Part shown: positions 1 through 10,749 of the stretch, in pieces
How positions within the stretch are numbered: position 1 is the first letter of the stretch
How the letters are laid out: every line of letters starts with the position of its first letter
Assembly (NCBI GenBank): GCA_036496585.1
Contig: DASXLB010000050.1
Location: 124,001-188,000, forward strand
DNA length: 64,000 nucleotides
Origin: Vicinamibacterales bacterium
Lineage (GTDB): Bacteria > Acidobacteriota > Vicinamibacteria > Vicinamibacterales > 2-12-FULL-66-21
Direction: 5' to 3'
The notes under the pieces: generated by a model
Database searches by the model: none
What the model was told of the DNA's origin: nothing
The model's input: only the letters and a program-made list of their open reading frames with translations
Translations under genes and position numbers: made by a program

Positions 1-1
1 G

Positions 2-1084
2 CGCGAAGAGATCGAACATGCGGCGCGCTGCGATGCGAAAGTCCTGGTCACGGGTGAAAGCGGCGCGGGCAAAGAGATCGTCGCCCGCCTCATTCACAGC
101 CAGAGCAACCGCCGGCGCTCGCCCCTCGTCACGGTCAATTGCGCGGCCCTGACCGAAACCCTCCTCGAGACCGAGCTGTTCGGCCACGTCCGGGGCAGCT
201 TCACCGGTGCCTACCGCGACCGCTCTGGCGTCTTCGAACAGGCGCACCGCGGCACGGTCTTCATGGACGAAATCGGCGAGACGAGCCCCAGGATGCAGGG
301 GCTGCTCCTGCGATTCCTGGAAACGGGTGAAATCCAGCGCGTGGGCGCCGATCGGGCGCAGACGCGCGTCGACGTGCGGGTGATCGCGGCGACGAATCGC
401 GTGCTCGTGGACGCAGTGGCGCAGAAGGTGTTTCGGGAGGACCTCTACTACCGGTTGAACGTCGTCCATCTGTATGTCCCGGCGCTGCGCGAGCGGCGCG
501 ACGACATTCCGGTGCTGCTCCGCTATTTCCTCGACTCGTTCGCGCGGCACTATCAGACGCCCGTGCCGGAGCTTTCGCCCGACGCGCTGACCGTGCTGCT
601 GGATCACCCGTGGCCCGGCAACGTCCGCGAGCTGAAAAACATCGTCGAGCGACTGATCGTCAGGGCCGGGGGGGGCACGATTGGCGTCGCCGACCTGCCC
701 GTCGACGTCCGGCGCCCGCCGGCCGCGGTCACGATGGGCGTGGTGACGGCGCCAGCGGTGAAGAGCGTCGCCGACCAGCTGTACGATCAGATGGTCAGCG
801 AGCGGCTGTCGTTCTGGTCCGTGGTCTACGGGCCCTTCATGTCGCGCGATCTCACCCGGGCCGACATCCGGACGCTGGTGAAGCGCGGTCTGGAGTCGAC
901 GTCAGGCAACTACAAGGTGCTGGTCGAGCTGTTCAACATGAAGCCCGACGACTACAAGCGGTTTCTCGGCTTCCTGCGGAAGTACCACTGCCACATTCCT
1001 TTCCAGCAGTTCCGTTCCGCGGCACTGAGCCGTCCCGCAAGCGACGACATCGAGCCGACGGGTCCGCCACCGCCTGCGGCGTGA
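2..1084 (+). CDS. Sigma-54-dependent activator, AAA+ domain and atypical C-terminus (5' end outside window)
   Basis: The 5' end lies outside the window; 360 codons remain. The product is a bacterial enhancer-binding protein that would remodel sigma-54 RNA polymerase by ATP hydrolysis. Numbering from the first whole codon, Walker A is GESGAGKE (18-25), the sigma-54 contact loop reads GSFTGA (65-70) instead of the usual GAFTGA, Walker B is VFMDE (about 86-90) and the sensor II helix follows PWPGNVREL (about 203-211). The last 100 residues carry ADIRTLVKRGLESTSGNYK and a basic helix ending FLRKYHC. This part aligns only loosely with a Fis helix-turn-helix, so the DNA-binding end is atypical. It converges on a receiver-domain gene 23 nt away. 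Any N-terminal sensor domain is unknown. Confidence 0.9.
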   Translation, partial: REEIEHAARCDAKVLVTGESGAGKEIVARLIHSQSNRRRSPLVTVNCAALTETLLETELFGHVRGSFTGAYRDRSGVFEQAHRGTVFMDEIGETSPRMQGLLLRFLETGEIQRVGADRAQTRVDVRVIAATNRVLVDAVAQKVFREDLYYRLNVVHLYVPALRERRDDIPVLLRYFLDSFARHYQTPVPELSPDALTVLLDHPWPGNVRELKNIVERLIVRAGGGTIGVADLPVDVRRPPAAVTMGVVTAPAVKSVADQLYDQMVSERLSFWSVVYGPFMSRDLTRADIRTLVKRGLESTSGNYKVLVELFNMKPDDYKRFLGFLRKYHCHIPFQQFRSAALSRPASDDIEPTGPPPPAA

Positions 1085-1107
1085 CCGACGTGCGCGACGG
1101 TCGTCTT

Positions 1108-1470
1108 CTAGGCTTTGGAGAGCAGGCGAATCAGATCGCTCGCGGTCACGGGCTTGACCAGGTAGGTGGCGCCGATGTGCTGGGCTTCGCTGCGGAGCAC
1201 CGGATCGTCGAACCCCGAGAATACGATGATCCGCATATCCGGGTAGGTGTCGCGCGCGACGACCGCCAGCTGGATCCCGTTGAAGGCTCCCAGACGCACA
1301 TCGGTCAGCAGCGCGTTGAACCGTTCATCGCGCAGCGCGTTTCGCGCGCCCTCGAAGGTCGTGTGCGCGACCACGTCGAGACCGCCGTCGGACAGGCCGC
1401 GCTCGAGCGCCTCCAGGAGCGACAGGTCGTCGTCGACAACCAGCAGCCGCTTCGAAACCGCGTGAGACAT
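1108..1470 (-). CDS. Single-domain response regulator (REC only)
   Basis: A 120-residue protein that is just a CheY-like receiver domain. It shows the acidic pocket D13-D15, the phospho-accepting aspartate D57 in LLTDVRLG, the conserved Ser at 85 (FSG) and Lys106 in LVKPV. No output domain follows, so it should act by protein-protein contact or as a phosphorelay intermediate. It lies tail to tail with the sigma-54 activator, which could be a partner, but its kinase is not identifiable here. A TAACAT hexamer sits 9 nt upstream of the ATG, with no clear Shine-Dalgarno. Confidence 0.88.
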   Translation of the reverse strand: MSHAVSKRLLVVDDDLSLLEALERGLSDGGLDVVAHTTFEGARNALRDERFNALLTDVRLGAFNGIQLAVVARDTYPDMRIIVFSGFDDPVLRSEAQHIGATYLVKPVTASDLIRLLSKA

Positions 1471-1479
1471 GCGGGCTGC

Positions 1480-1485
1480 ATGTTA
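1480..1485 (-). promoter_or_regulatory. Candidate -10 element of the receiver gene
   Basis: TAACAT on the minus strand ends 9 nt before the ATG at 1470. With usual -10 spacing, transcription would start within 2-3 nt of the start codon. No convincing -35 is visible. Confidence 0.4.
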
Positions 1486-1520
1486 CAACGGAATCCGCAA
1501 AATCGAATCGATTACGGATC

Positions 1521-2459
1521 GTGCGGCTGATTACATCCTCGTTGTTCCTGGCTCATGTGACACCGCCCGGGCACCCCGAACGTGCTGAGCGCGCTGCTGT
1601 GTTCGAAGAGGTCGCGCGCACATGGCGCGATCGAGGCGCACACTCGGCTGAGCCGCGTCCCGCGAGTCGTGACGAACTCCTGCGGGTACATAGTGCCCAG
1701 CACATCGACGCACTCGCCGCAACGGCAGGGCGGGACGGCCAGATGATCGACTCGGATACGTTCACTTCGCCCGACTCCTACGAAGTGGCGAGGCTGGCCG
1801 CGGGCGCCGCCCTGCAGGCCGCGGTGCACGCGCTCGAAACAGGTGAGACGGCCATTGCCCTGGTGCGGCCGCCTGGGCATCACGCCGAACGCAACACGGC
1901 GATGGGATTCTGCCTGTTCAACAACGTCGCCGTTGCTGCTGCTGAGGCCATCGCGCGCGGCGTGCCTCGCGTGGCGATCGTCGACATCGATGTGCATCAC
2001 GGCAACGGCACCCAGTCGATGTTCTACGCGGACCCGCGCGTGCTCTATGTGTCCACGCATCAGTCCCCGTACTATCCCGGCACTGGCGCCGCGGACGAGA
2101 CGGGCGCGGGCGTTGGAACGGGTTTCACGCTCAACGTGCCGCTCGCGGCGGGCGCCGGAGATGTGGAATACCGGCGGGCGTACGAGTCGATCTGCGGCCG
2201 CCTGCGTGAATACGATCCGGGCCTGCTGCTGGTCTCGGCGGGCTTTGACGCCCACGCGGACGATCCGCTCGCGTCGATGCGGGTGACCGTCGGCGGCTTT
2301 GCCGAGATCGTCCGGATGCTGTTCTCCGCCGTGTCGTGTCCGACCGCGTTCGTGACCGAGGGTGGCTATGATCTGGATGCCCTTGGCGCGTCACTCGATG
2401 CCGTCCTGGATGTCGTCAGAGAGACGGAGACGCCGACGATCGACGGGTCCGGCCGGTGA
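1521..2459 (+). CDS. Histone deacetylase superfamily protein (class II-like zinc amidohydrolase)
   Basis: A 312-residue arginase-fold deacetylase related to acetoin-utilisation proteins and bacterial acetylpolyamine amidohydrolases. The tandem histidines are in RPPGHHAERN (H120-H121). The zinc ligands are D157 and H159 in DIDVHHGNG and D243 in GFDAHADDP, and the transition-state Tyr is Y283 in EGGYDLDAL. The set is complete, so it should be an active Zn-dependent amide hydrolase; the substrate (acetyl-lysine, acetylpolyamine or a small molecule) cannot be told from sequence. Translation starts at GTG 1521, which gives the family N-terminus RLITSSLF. It stands alone, divergent from the receiver gene. 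Confidence 0.88.
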   Translation: MRLITSSLFLAHVTPPGHPERAERAAVFEEVARTWRDRGAHSAEPRPASRDELLRVHSAQHIDALAATAGRDGQMIDSDTFTSPDSYEVARLAAGAALQAAVHALETGETAIALVRPPGHHAERNTAMGFCLFNNVAVAAAEAIARGVPRVAIVDIDVHHGNGTQSMFYADPRVLYVSTHQSPYYPGTGAADETGAGVGTGFTLNVPLAAGAGDVEYRRAYESICGRLREYDPGLLLVSAGFDAHADDPLASMRVTVGGFAEIVRMLFSAVSCPTAFVTEGGYDLDALGASLDAVLDVVRETETPTIDGSGR

Positions 2460-2480
2460 CAAACCGTGCATTTTCGCCAC

Positions 2481-2496
2481 TGTACTTTCGTACAAT
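2481..2496 (+). promoter_or_regulatory. Candidate promoter with small palindrome
   Basis: TACAAT at 2491-2496 is a good -10. It overlaps a perfect 5-bp inverted repeat (TGTAC-TTTC-GTACA, 2481-2494) that could bind a regulator. The downstream gene begins at 2661, so the leader would be about 160 nt. Apart from this and the ribosome binding site TAGGAG at 2646-2651, I see nothing in the 200-nt gap. Confidence 0.4.
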
Positions 2497-2660
2497 CCCG
2501 GCCTGCGGCAGACAAGGAACATCGGTTCAGTAGAACAAAGATCGCCTTTACGCAGACTTGTCTGACGGTTCGTACGATTCTGTAAAGAAATCCCCGGCAG
2601 CAGCGTGGCTGCTCACTTGCAAAGGCTGAGGTCTGTTCGCGAGTTAGGAGAACCCGGCAC

Positions 2661-3815
2661 ATGCCGGCTCAGTCACGGGATCGCGTGCAGTTCATCGACA
2701 TCGCGAGAGGCAGCGCGATGTTCTTTGTCCTGCTCTCGCACTTCGCATTCACCTACTTCGCGCGGTCGGATTCGACGCGGCCGGCGCTGACCTTTATCGG
2801 GATGGTGGCGTCGCCGACGTTCGTCATGATCAACGGCCTGCTGCTCGGCCTGATCTTTCGAACGCGACCGCAGGATTTTGATCGGTTCCGCACCATCGTC
2901 ATCGATCGCGGGCTCTTCCTGCTGACGATCGGTCACATCCTCATTCTCTTGTCGCATGTGACCTACGCCGTCCGTTTCCTCTCGATCACCGACACGGTCG
3001 GCGTCTGCATGCTCATCAGTCCTGGCCTGATCTCCGTGATGGGCGCCAGAGGCCGCCTGATCACCAGCGTCGTGGGATATGCCGTGTCGGCGGTGGTCTA
3101 TTTGTCGTGGTACCCGATCGGCCTTCACGCGCACGTGTTCAAGGAAGCATTCTTCGGCGTTGCCGAGCACAGCCGCTTCACCTACGCCTTCCCGATTGTC
3201 CCGTGGTTCTGCTGGCAACTCGCGGCAACGGTGCTGGGAGAACAGCTCGGCGCGCGTGTTCTCTCCGATGACACGCCCGCGGTGCACGCGCTGCTGCTGC
3301 GGACCGCCGCGGCGTGCCTGACGATTGCCATGCTTCTGAAGGTGTCCTATCACCTGGCCGTCCGGCTCGGAGCCGCGCCGAGTGATGCCTTGTACGACGC
3401 CACGTCGCCGTTTACGAAAGCGCCACCGTCGCTCGTTTACCTGCTGTTTTACGGATCGCTTGGCTTGGTCATGCTCTCGCTGTCTCTCGGTCTCGCCAAG
3501 AGCGCGCGCATGCGATTCGCGGCCGCCCGGCTGGCTGCGCTGGGGCAGACGTCGTTTCCGATATTCGTCATTCAGTTTTTCGTGTATTTCACGGTGCTTC
3601 CGCTGATCCGACCCCATCTGCCGTGGCCGTCGCTATGGCCCCTGTATTTCTCGATCACGACGGTAGCCGTCGCCATTCCAGCGCTGTTCTGGCATCGAGC
3701 CGGAGGAAACAGGTTCCTGACCGTGGGGTATCCACGCATGGCGAGCGGGCTGGGAGATCTCCGCGAATGTTGGCCCCTGTGGCTACGGCGGTCACAACCG
3801 CGGAGGATGCTCTAG
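2661..3815 (+). CDS. Polytopic membrane protein, acyltransferase-3 / DUF1624-like
   Basis: A 384-residue integral membrane protein with about ten hydrophobic segments. It opens with QFIDIARGSAMFFVLLSH, which matches the start of the heparan-alpha-glucosaminide N-acetyltransferase/DUF1624 and acyltransferase-3 families (a conserved RxxxIDxxRG followed by a helix with a histidine). Such proteins move acetyl or other acyl groups across the membrane onto glycans. A TAGGAG ribosome site lies 10 nt upstream of the ATG. It is monocistronic and converges on a lipoprotein gene 25 nt away. The exact acceptor is unknown, and assignment between the two related families is uncertain. Confidence 0.65.
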   Translation: MPAQSRDRVQFIDIARGSAMFFVLLSHFAFTYFARSDSTRPALTFIGMVASPTFVMINGLLLGLIFRTRPQDFDRFRTIVIDRGLFLLTIGHILILLSHVTYAVRFLSITDTVGVCMLISPGLISVMGARGRLITSVVGYAVSAVVYLSWYPIGLHAHVFKEAFFGVAEHSRFTYAFPIVPWFCWQLAATVLGEQLGARVLSDDTPAVHALLLRTAAACLTIAMLLKVSYHLAVRLGAAPSDALYDATSPFTKAPPSLVYLLFYGSLGLVMLSLSLGLAKSARMRFAAARLAALGQTSFPIFVIQFFVYFTVLPLIRPHLPWPSLWPLYFSITTVAVAIPALFWHRAGGNRFLTVGYPRMASGLGDLRECWPLWLRRSQPRRML

Positions 3816-3840
3816 GACGTCGACCGCTGATCTCGCGCGG

Positions 3841-5124
3841 TCAGTCGTGCCAGGCGGCGTAGGTGAACGTGAGTTGCGGCCTCAGGCTGCAGCCGACGGC
3901 CGTGCGGCCCGACACGTTGATGGCCCCAAAATGCGCTGGATTGTCCGTCAGGACCCGTGCTGCCCGCAGCGTTGGCGATGCACGCGGCCCGGCAGGGCTC
4001 ATGAGCCAGCCGGTTCCATCGTCGGCGAACACGGCGAGTTGCGTCGTCTCGAGCGCCGCAACGCCGATGACGGTTGCGGTCGACGTGAAGATGGCGCCGC
4101 CCGTCGCGGTTGAACGAACCGCGTACTGACTGCTGCCGGACCGTTCGACTATCCAGAACTGCCCATCGCGATTCCAGGTCGCCGCAATCGGGAATCGCGC
4201 CACGAAACCTGCGTCGAGGTCGAGGGGACCTGGCGTGCCCGGATCCACGACGGCCACAAACGGGCCCGCGACGGGGGCAGCCGTGGCCCATCCGAACGCG
4301 ACATACAGGCGCCCGTCCGGCCCGAACGACGCCGTAGCGCCGGCCGGCCTGGAGGGCAGCGCGCCTTCCACGAGCACCGCGCGTTCCCCCAGAACCCCGT
4401 TCAGCTCCCGGTAGCGAACTATCCGGACGCGGGGCTCGGCATCACCAAGTGACGTCAACGCGACGTACACCACATGCGCGCCCGGCTCGGTGCGCGCGGC
4501 CACCGCCGCGAGATGCCACGACGAGTCCGTCTGGCTGGACCAGGTCAGCGCTTGAACCGCGCGCCTGTTCGGCGATACGAGTTCGAGATCGCCGGCCGTG
4601 CTCCACGCAACCAGGCGGGTCGGATCCCATTGAGCGAGACCGCACGAGGGCGACGCGCCGCTGTCTTGCGCGGGCGACGGCGATGAGGTTGCGGGACGTT
4701 CGGGCGGCACAGCCATGGCCACGGCCTGGGCCGTGCCTGGGCCGGTGACCGTGACGACAATCGAGTCCGACTTGGGGCCTTCGATGAGTGAGTCGCCGTT
4801 TCGAACGGCGGCAGACAGCTGCAGGGTGTGCGTCCCCTTGGTCAACGGTGGAAGCGGCGACTCGCACGCGAAGGCGCCACTGCTCGAGGACGTGCACGTC
4901 GCCTGCGTCAGTTCGTTGCGAACGCCGTCGACGTAGGCGGCATAGACGAAGCCGTTGGCGCCGTCGCCCGTCTCGGTCCAGCCGAGCCGTTCGGTGCCGG
5001 TGATCGTCGTCCCCCCGCCCGTCGACGGAGGTTGATCGGTGGATGGAGCGGCCGGTTTCGACCCACCGCACCCGACGGTCAGCGCAGCCAATGCGATACA
5101 GACGCTGCGAAACACCGCGGTCAT
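3841..5124 (-). CDS. Secreted lipoprotein of unknown function
   Basis: A 427-residue protein starting with a lipoprotein signal peptide; the lipobox is LTVGC with the lipidated cysteine at 19, followed by a Pro/Ser/Thr-rich spacer. The first third looks like an immunoglobulin-like beta domain (GTHTLQLSAAVRNGDS). The rest has regularly spaced beta-strand motifs that would fit a propeller (DPTRLVAWSTAGDLELVS, FGPDGRLYVAFG, RDGQFWIVERSG). I recognise no enzyme motif. It is transcribed divergently from leuS, with the two start codons 61 nt apart. TACAAT lies 8 nt before the ATG. Confidence 0.72.
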   Translation of the reverse strand: MTAVFRSVCIALAALTVGCGGSKPAAPSTDQPPSTGGGTTITGTERLGWTETGDGANGFVYAAYVDGVRNELTQATCTSSSSGAFACESPLPPLTKGTHTLQLSAAVRNGDSLIEGPKSDSIVVTVTGPGTAQAVAMAVPPERPATSSPSPAQDSGASPSCGLAQWDPTRLVAWSTAGDLELVSPNRRAVQALTWSSQTDSSWHLAAVAARTEPGAHVVYVALTSLGDAEPRVRIVRYRELNGVLGERAVLVEGALPSRPAGATASFGPDGRLYVAFGWATAAPVAGPFVAVVDPGTPGPLDLDAGFVARFPIAATWNRDGQFWIVERSGSSQYAVRSTATGGAIFTSTATVIGVAALETTQLAVFADDGTGWLMSPAGPRASPTLRAARVLTDNPAHFGAINVSGRTAVGCSLRPQLTFTYAAWHD

Positions 5125-5132
5125 CGACGTCC

Positions 5133-5138
5133 ATTGTA
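5133..5138 (-). promoter_or_regulatory. Candidate -10 of the lipoprotein gene
   Basis: TACAAT on the minus strand, 8 nt before the ATG at 5124. No Shine-Dalgarno fits in between, so a leaderless or near-leaderless transcript is likely. Confidence 0.5.
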
Positions 5139-5170
5139 CGCGGCTCGTTCCGCGCGACGGCTCGACCCTC

Positions 5171-5176
5171 TATAAT
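5171..5176 (+). promoter_or_regulatory. Consensus -10 (TATAAT) of leuS
   Basis: A perfect TATAAT ends 9 nt before the GTG start of leuS. The purine run GAAGGA (5178-5183) lies only 2 nt from the GTG, too close for a normal Shine-Dalgarno, so initiation may be leaderless. Confidence 0.6.
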
Positions 5177-5185
5177 TGAAGGATC

Positions 5186-7753
<2,568 letters not shown>

Positions 7754-7804
7754 ACGCCCGCGGCGAAAACGGCGGCTCCCCGCACGTCCGAGGCGGGAAG
7801 GAAG

Positions 7805-8341
7805 ATGCGAAGACTCTCGACGGTTGGTGTGTTGATCCTGACCCTGCTTGCGCAGAGCGGCTGTGGATATTCGCTTGCCGGACGCGGGTCGTTTCTGCCG
7901 GCCTACGTCAAGCGAATCGGCATTCCGATGTTCAGCAACGCGACGACGGTGTTCGACCTCGATCGCAAAGTCACCGACCTGGTCCGCAGCGAATTCATCG
8001 GCCGCGGCAAATGGACGGTCGTTCCCGATCAGTCTGGTGTCGACGCGGTCGTGACCGGCAGCATCACCGGAGTCACGCTGACACCAGTGGCGTTCAACCA
8101 GCAGCAGCAGGCGACGCGCTATGCCCTGGCGATGACCGGCACCGTCGAGTTCAAGGACCTCCAGGCGAACAAGGTGCTCTGGAGCAATCCCGGCATGTCG
8201 TACCGGCAGGAATTCGACGTGCCCGCGTCGTCGAACACGCTCGACACCTCGACCTATTTCGGCCAGGACGCGAACGCGCTCGATCGGCTGTCGCAGGAAT
8301 TTGCGCGCGCGCTGGTCAGCGCGATTCTGGAAGCCTTCTAA
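7805..8341 (+). CDS. lptE: LPS-assembly lipoprotein LptE family
   Basis: A 178-residue lipoprotein with the signal peptide ending QSGC; the lipidated cysteine is residue 20, followed by GYSLAGRG, the typical LptE opening. LptE plugs the LptD barrel that inserts lipopolysaccharide into the outer membrane, so this gene implies a diderm cell. The body has the family pattern of a strand pair around AVVTGSITGVTLTP and a C-terminal helix. A purine-rich ribosome site (GGAAGGAA) immediately precedes the ATG. The leuS-lptE-bactofilin-holA order on one strand suggests cotranscription. Confidence 0.85.
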   Translation: MRRLSTVGVLILTLLAQSGCGYSLAGRGSFLPAYVKRIGIPMFSNATTVFDLDRKVTDLVRSEFIGRGKWTVVPDQSGVDAVVTGSITGVTLTPVAFNQQQQATRYALAMTGTVEFKDLQANKVLWSNPGMSYRQEFDVPASSNTLDTSTYFGQDANALDRLSQEFARALVSAILEAF

Positions 8342-8410
8342 GCCGCGCCCGCCGCAGGCTTCGTCGCCGCAGCCATATCTGCTACAGTCGCTTTCACCTG
8401 CGAACGTAGG

Positions 8411-8417
8411 GAAGGAG
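8411..8417 (+). promoter_or_regulatory. Strong ribosome binding site fixing a TTG start
   Basis: GAAGGAG with a 6-nt spacer to TTG 8424. It decides the start of the bactofilin gene, for which no in-frame ATG is well placed. Confidence 0.75.
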
Positions 8418-8423
8418 CGCCCG

Positions 8424-8780
8424 TTGGCCGGAGAGGGGTCGCACGAACGCCGTCAAGTGGCCTGGATCGGACAGAACGTCACGGTCGAAGGGAAGATCAC
8501 CAGCCGCCAGGACATCCGCATCGACGGTCATGTCGCAGGCTCGATCGAAGTTGGCGAGCACGAGGTCGTGCTCGGCGTCGGCTGCACCGTCAAGGCAAAC
8601 CTGAACGCGCGGACCGTGATCGTCGGCGGCACCGTCAACGGTGACGTCGTCGCAACCGAGCGCATCCAGATACAGTCGACCGGCGTGCTCGTCGGCGACG
8701 TCGTCTCGCCGCGGCTGATCGTCCAGGAGGGCGGGCAGCTCCAGGGCAAGGCGGACATCGCGGGTCATCGCGCGAAGTAG
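8424..8780 (+). CDS. Bactofilin (polymer-forming cytoskeletal protein)
   Basis: A 118-residue protein starting at TTG 8424 behind an excellent GAAGGAG. The body is a right-handed beta-helix with the bactofilin signature: IGQNVTVEGKITS, then repeated short strands such as IRIDGHVAGSIEV, VGGTVNGDVVA and GVLVGDVVSPRLIV. Bactofilins self-assemble without nucleotide and scaffold cell-wall or envelope enzymes. It is in the small single-domain class, with short disordered ends. Its position between lptE and holA gives no specific partner. Confidence 0.92.
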   Translation: MAGEGSHERRQVAWIGQNVTVEGKITSRQDIRIDGHVAGSIEVGEHEVVLGVGCTVKANLNARTVIVGGTVNGDVVATERIQIQSTGVLVGDVVSPRLIVQEGGQLQGKADIAGHRAK

Positions 8781-8864
8781 CCGACGCTGCCGCCTGCGGC
8801 GCGGGCGCGCAGACCTCACGGTGATGTGAGTTTCGAGCGGCGGAGTCACGCGCCGCGCGCGCGA

Positions 8865-8870
8865 TAGAAT
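8865..8870 (+). promoter_or_regulatory. Candidate -10 of holA
   Basis: TAGAAT ends 5 nt before the ATG of holA. No Shine-Dalgarno lies between, so a leaderless mRNA is likely. Confidence 0.5.
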
Positions 8871-8875
8871 TCACC

Positions 8876-9886
8876 ATGCCCCAGGCGTCGCCAACCGATC
8901 TGCGTGCCGCGGTTGCTCAGCGCAAGCCCGCGCCCGTCTATCTGATCCTCGGAGACGACGAGGCGGAGATGTCGCATCTGGTCGCCGACCTCGGTTCGCT
9001 CGTCGAGGACGAGCTGCGCGTCTTCAATTCCGATCGCCTCTACGCCGGCGAGAAGAGCACCACCCCGGCGGTGATCGTCGAAGCCTGCCGGCTGATTCCG
9101 ATGCTCGGCGATCGCCGCGTCGTTGTCGTGCTGCGCGCGGAGCGGCTTCTCAAGCCGAAGCGGCGCGGCAAGGCGGCCGGCCCGGTCGACGATGGGGAAG
9201 AGCCGACCGAAGGCGTGAGCGATCTGGACGCGCTCACCGAGTACGTGCAGGCGCCCGTGCCCTCGACCACGCTGATACTGGTCAGCACGGATCTCGACAA
9301 GACCAGGCGCATCGGCAAAGCGCTCCTCAAGCACGCGACCGTCGTCGAGTGCTGGGGGCTCAAGAACGAAAAGAATCCGCGCTACATCGATTTTCGCGCA
9401 ACGCTGCGAAAGGCGGAAGAGATGGTCCGCCGCATGGTCGCGGAGGCGGGGCAGCAGATCGAGCCGTCGGCGGCGCGACTCGTCGCCGAGCGCGCCGGCG
9501 TCGACATCGTCCGGCTGCGCGGCGACGTCGAACGGCTGAAGCTGTATGCGGCAGGCAAGGCGACGATCACGCTGGCCGACGCCCAGGAAGTCGTCAGCGC
9601 GGAAACTGCGCAGGACGACTGGGCGGTCACCAACGCGATCGGCCAACGCAATCACGCTGAGGCGCTGCGTCAGCTGTCGCTGGCCATCGACGCCGGAGCG
9701 GTGCCCTACATGATCCTGGGGCAGCTCGCCTGGTTCGTGCGCGACAAGTTGGCGAACATCGACGTCAGACGGGTTCCCGCGGCGGTCGACGCGCTGTTTC
9801 GCGCCGACCTCGACCTGAAGCGGTCGGGCGGTGAGCCAAAGGTCCTGCTCGAGCGGCTGGTCGTCGAATTGTGCGGCGGCCGGTAG
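8876..9886 (+). CDS. holA: DNA polymerase III, delta subunit (clamp-loader)
   Basis: A 336-residue HolA-family AAA+-like protein without a functional Walker motif, as expected for delta. It opens the beta clamp during loading. Recognisable regions are KPAPVYLILGDDEAEM near the start, the AVTNAIGQRNHAEALRQL domain (about 255-275) and the C-terminal collar helices with AVPYMILGQLAWFVRDKL. Length and the usual holA/rpsT neighbourhood agree; rpsT converges from the other side across a REP cluster. Confidence 0.93.
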   Translation: MPQASPTDLRAAVAQRKPAPVYLILGDDEAEMSHLVADLGSLVEDELRVFNSDRLYAGEKSTTPAVIVEACRLIPMLGDRRVVVVLRAERLLKPKRRGKAAGPVDDGEEPTEGVSDLDALTEYVQAPVPSTTLILVSTDLDKTRRIGKALLKHATVVECWGLKNEKNPRYIDFRATLRKAEEMVRRMVAEAGQQIEPSAARLVAERAGVDIVRLRGDVERLKLYAAGKATITLADAQEVVSAETAQDDWAVTNAIGQRNHAEALRQLSLAIDAGAVPYMILGQLAWFVRDKLANIDVRRVPAAVDALFRADLDLKRSGGEPKVLLERLVVELCGGR

Positions 9887-9919
9887 CCGGGCGACGGCAA
9901 GCCGGAGAGCGCGAACGAA

Positions 9920-10018
9920 GCCGGGTCTGAAGACCCGGCCTACGGGGCCGCGTAGCGCGGAGCTTCAGCTCCGCCAAAGATGCCGGGGAACCCCGTAGCG
10001 CGGAGCTTCAGCTCCGCC
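9920..10018. repeat. REP-like palindrome cluster 1 (three copies)
   Basis: Three 24-bp imperfect palindromes fill the gap between the convergent holA and rpsT. They lie at 9920-9943 (minus orientation) and at 9952-9975 and 9995-10018 (plus, identical). Each reads GTAG, one or two bases, a G/C stem and a TTCAG-centred loop. The 9920 copy has the same sequence as the copy at 26268-26291. The rest of the 183-nt gap shows nothing else. Confidence 0.8.
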
Positions 10019-10069
10019 GACGTCTCGGCTCTCGCTCCGCGGCTCTGCCGGGCCGGGCGGAAACCGCGC

Positions 10070-10339
10070 CTATGCCGCGGTGCGGCGCGCGACCCGCTTG
10101 GCGAGGCGCGATTTGTAGCGGGCGGCGGCGTTGCGGTGAATGACCTTCTTGCCGGCGAGCTTGTCGACGAGCGAAATGGTCTCGCGCAGGGCGTCCTTCA
10201 CCTTGGCGGGATCACCCGAGTCGATGGCGACGCGAATGCTACGCAGCGCGGAGCGCATGCGTGAGCGGTACTGACGATTGGCGTCGCGCTTGACGAGGCT
10301 CTGACGGTACGCCTTGATTGCGGAATCGTGACTGGCCAT
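10070..10339 (-). CDS. rpsT: 30S ribosomal protein S20
   Basis: An 89-residue, highly basic helical protein that binds the 5' domain of 16S rRNA. Family landmarks are RSRMRSALRSI, the middle ALRETISLVDKLAGKKVIH and NAAARYKSRLAKRV near the end. It begins MASHDSAIKAYRQSLVKRD. A TACAAT hexamer lies 9 nt before the ATG. The S4-domain gene ends 25 nt upstream on the same strand, and that gap contains the candidate promoter. Confidence 0.95.
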   Translation of the reverse strand: MASHDSAIKAYRQSLVKRDANRQYRSRMRSALRSIRVAIDSGDPAKVKDALRETISLVDKLAGKKVIHRNAAARYKSRLAKRVARRTAA

Positions 10340-10348
10340 AAACCTCTG

Positions 10349-10354
10349 ATTGTA
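10349..10354 (-). promoter_or_regulatory. Candidate -10 of rpsT
   Basis: TACAAT on the minus strand, 9 nt before the ATG. A short AGAGG lies 3 nt from the ATG, so both leaderless and short-leader initiation are possible. Confidence 0.45.
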
Positions 10355-10364
10355 CCACAGTAAC

Positions 10365-10745
10365 TCAGCCGCGCCCCTTCAAGCGTCGCAGCGCCCGCCG
10401 TTCCCGCCGATCTGGGGCTCCTGCCGACGCCGGCCTCAGAAACGGTCCCGCCAGCCGCGCAATCCGGCGCAGCTCGATCTCCTCGGGCGACGGCTTGGGC
10501 GTCAGGTCTTCGTAGAGTAGCCGCGCATCGGCCTTCCGCACATGCTGCTCGGTGAGCGCCCGCACGACGACCTTCTGTCGTCTTCCGAACCGATGCGTGA
10601 TGTCGATCTCGTCGCCCGCCTTGATCTCGCGATGCGGCTTGGCCGCCTGGCCGTTGACGTCCACCTTTCCACCCTCGCACGCCTTCTTCGCGTCCGAGCG
10701 CGTCTTGAAGAGGCAGGTTATGTCGAGCCAGACGTCGAGGCGCAT
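10365..10745 (-). CDS. S4-domain RNA-binding protein (Hsp15/RqcP-like)
   Basis: A 126-residue protein with an N-terminal S4 RNA-binding fold: MRLDVWLDITCLFKTRSDAK, then GGKVDVNGQAAKPHREIKAGD and the closing strand DITHRFGRRQKVVV. This matches heat-shock protein 15 and RqcP, which bind 50S-nascent-chain complexes with stalled peptides. The C-terminal third is a basic tail (PDRRERRALRRLKGRG). I start at ATG 10745 because that begins the S4 fold. The reading frame continues upstream into a tandem-repeat element whose translation is low-complexity and not credible as protein. Confidence 0.82.
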   Translation of the reverse strand: MRLDVWLDITCLFKTRSDAKKACEGGKVDVNGQAAKPHREIKAGDEIDITHRFGRRQKVVVRALTEQHVRKADARLLYEDLTPKPSPEEIELRRIARLAGPFLRPASAGAPDRRERRALRRLKGRG

Positions 10746-10749
10746 CGAA

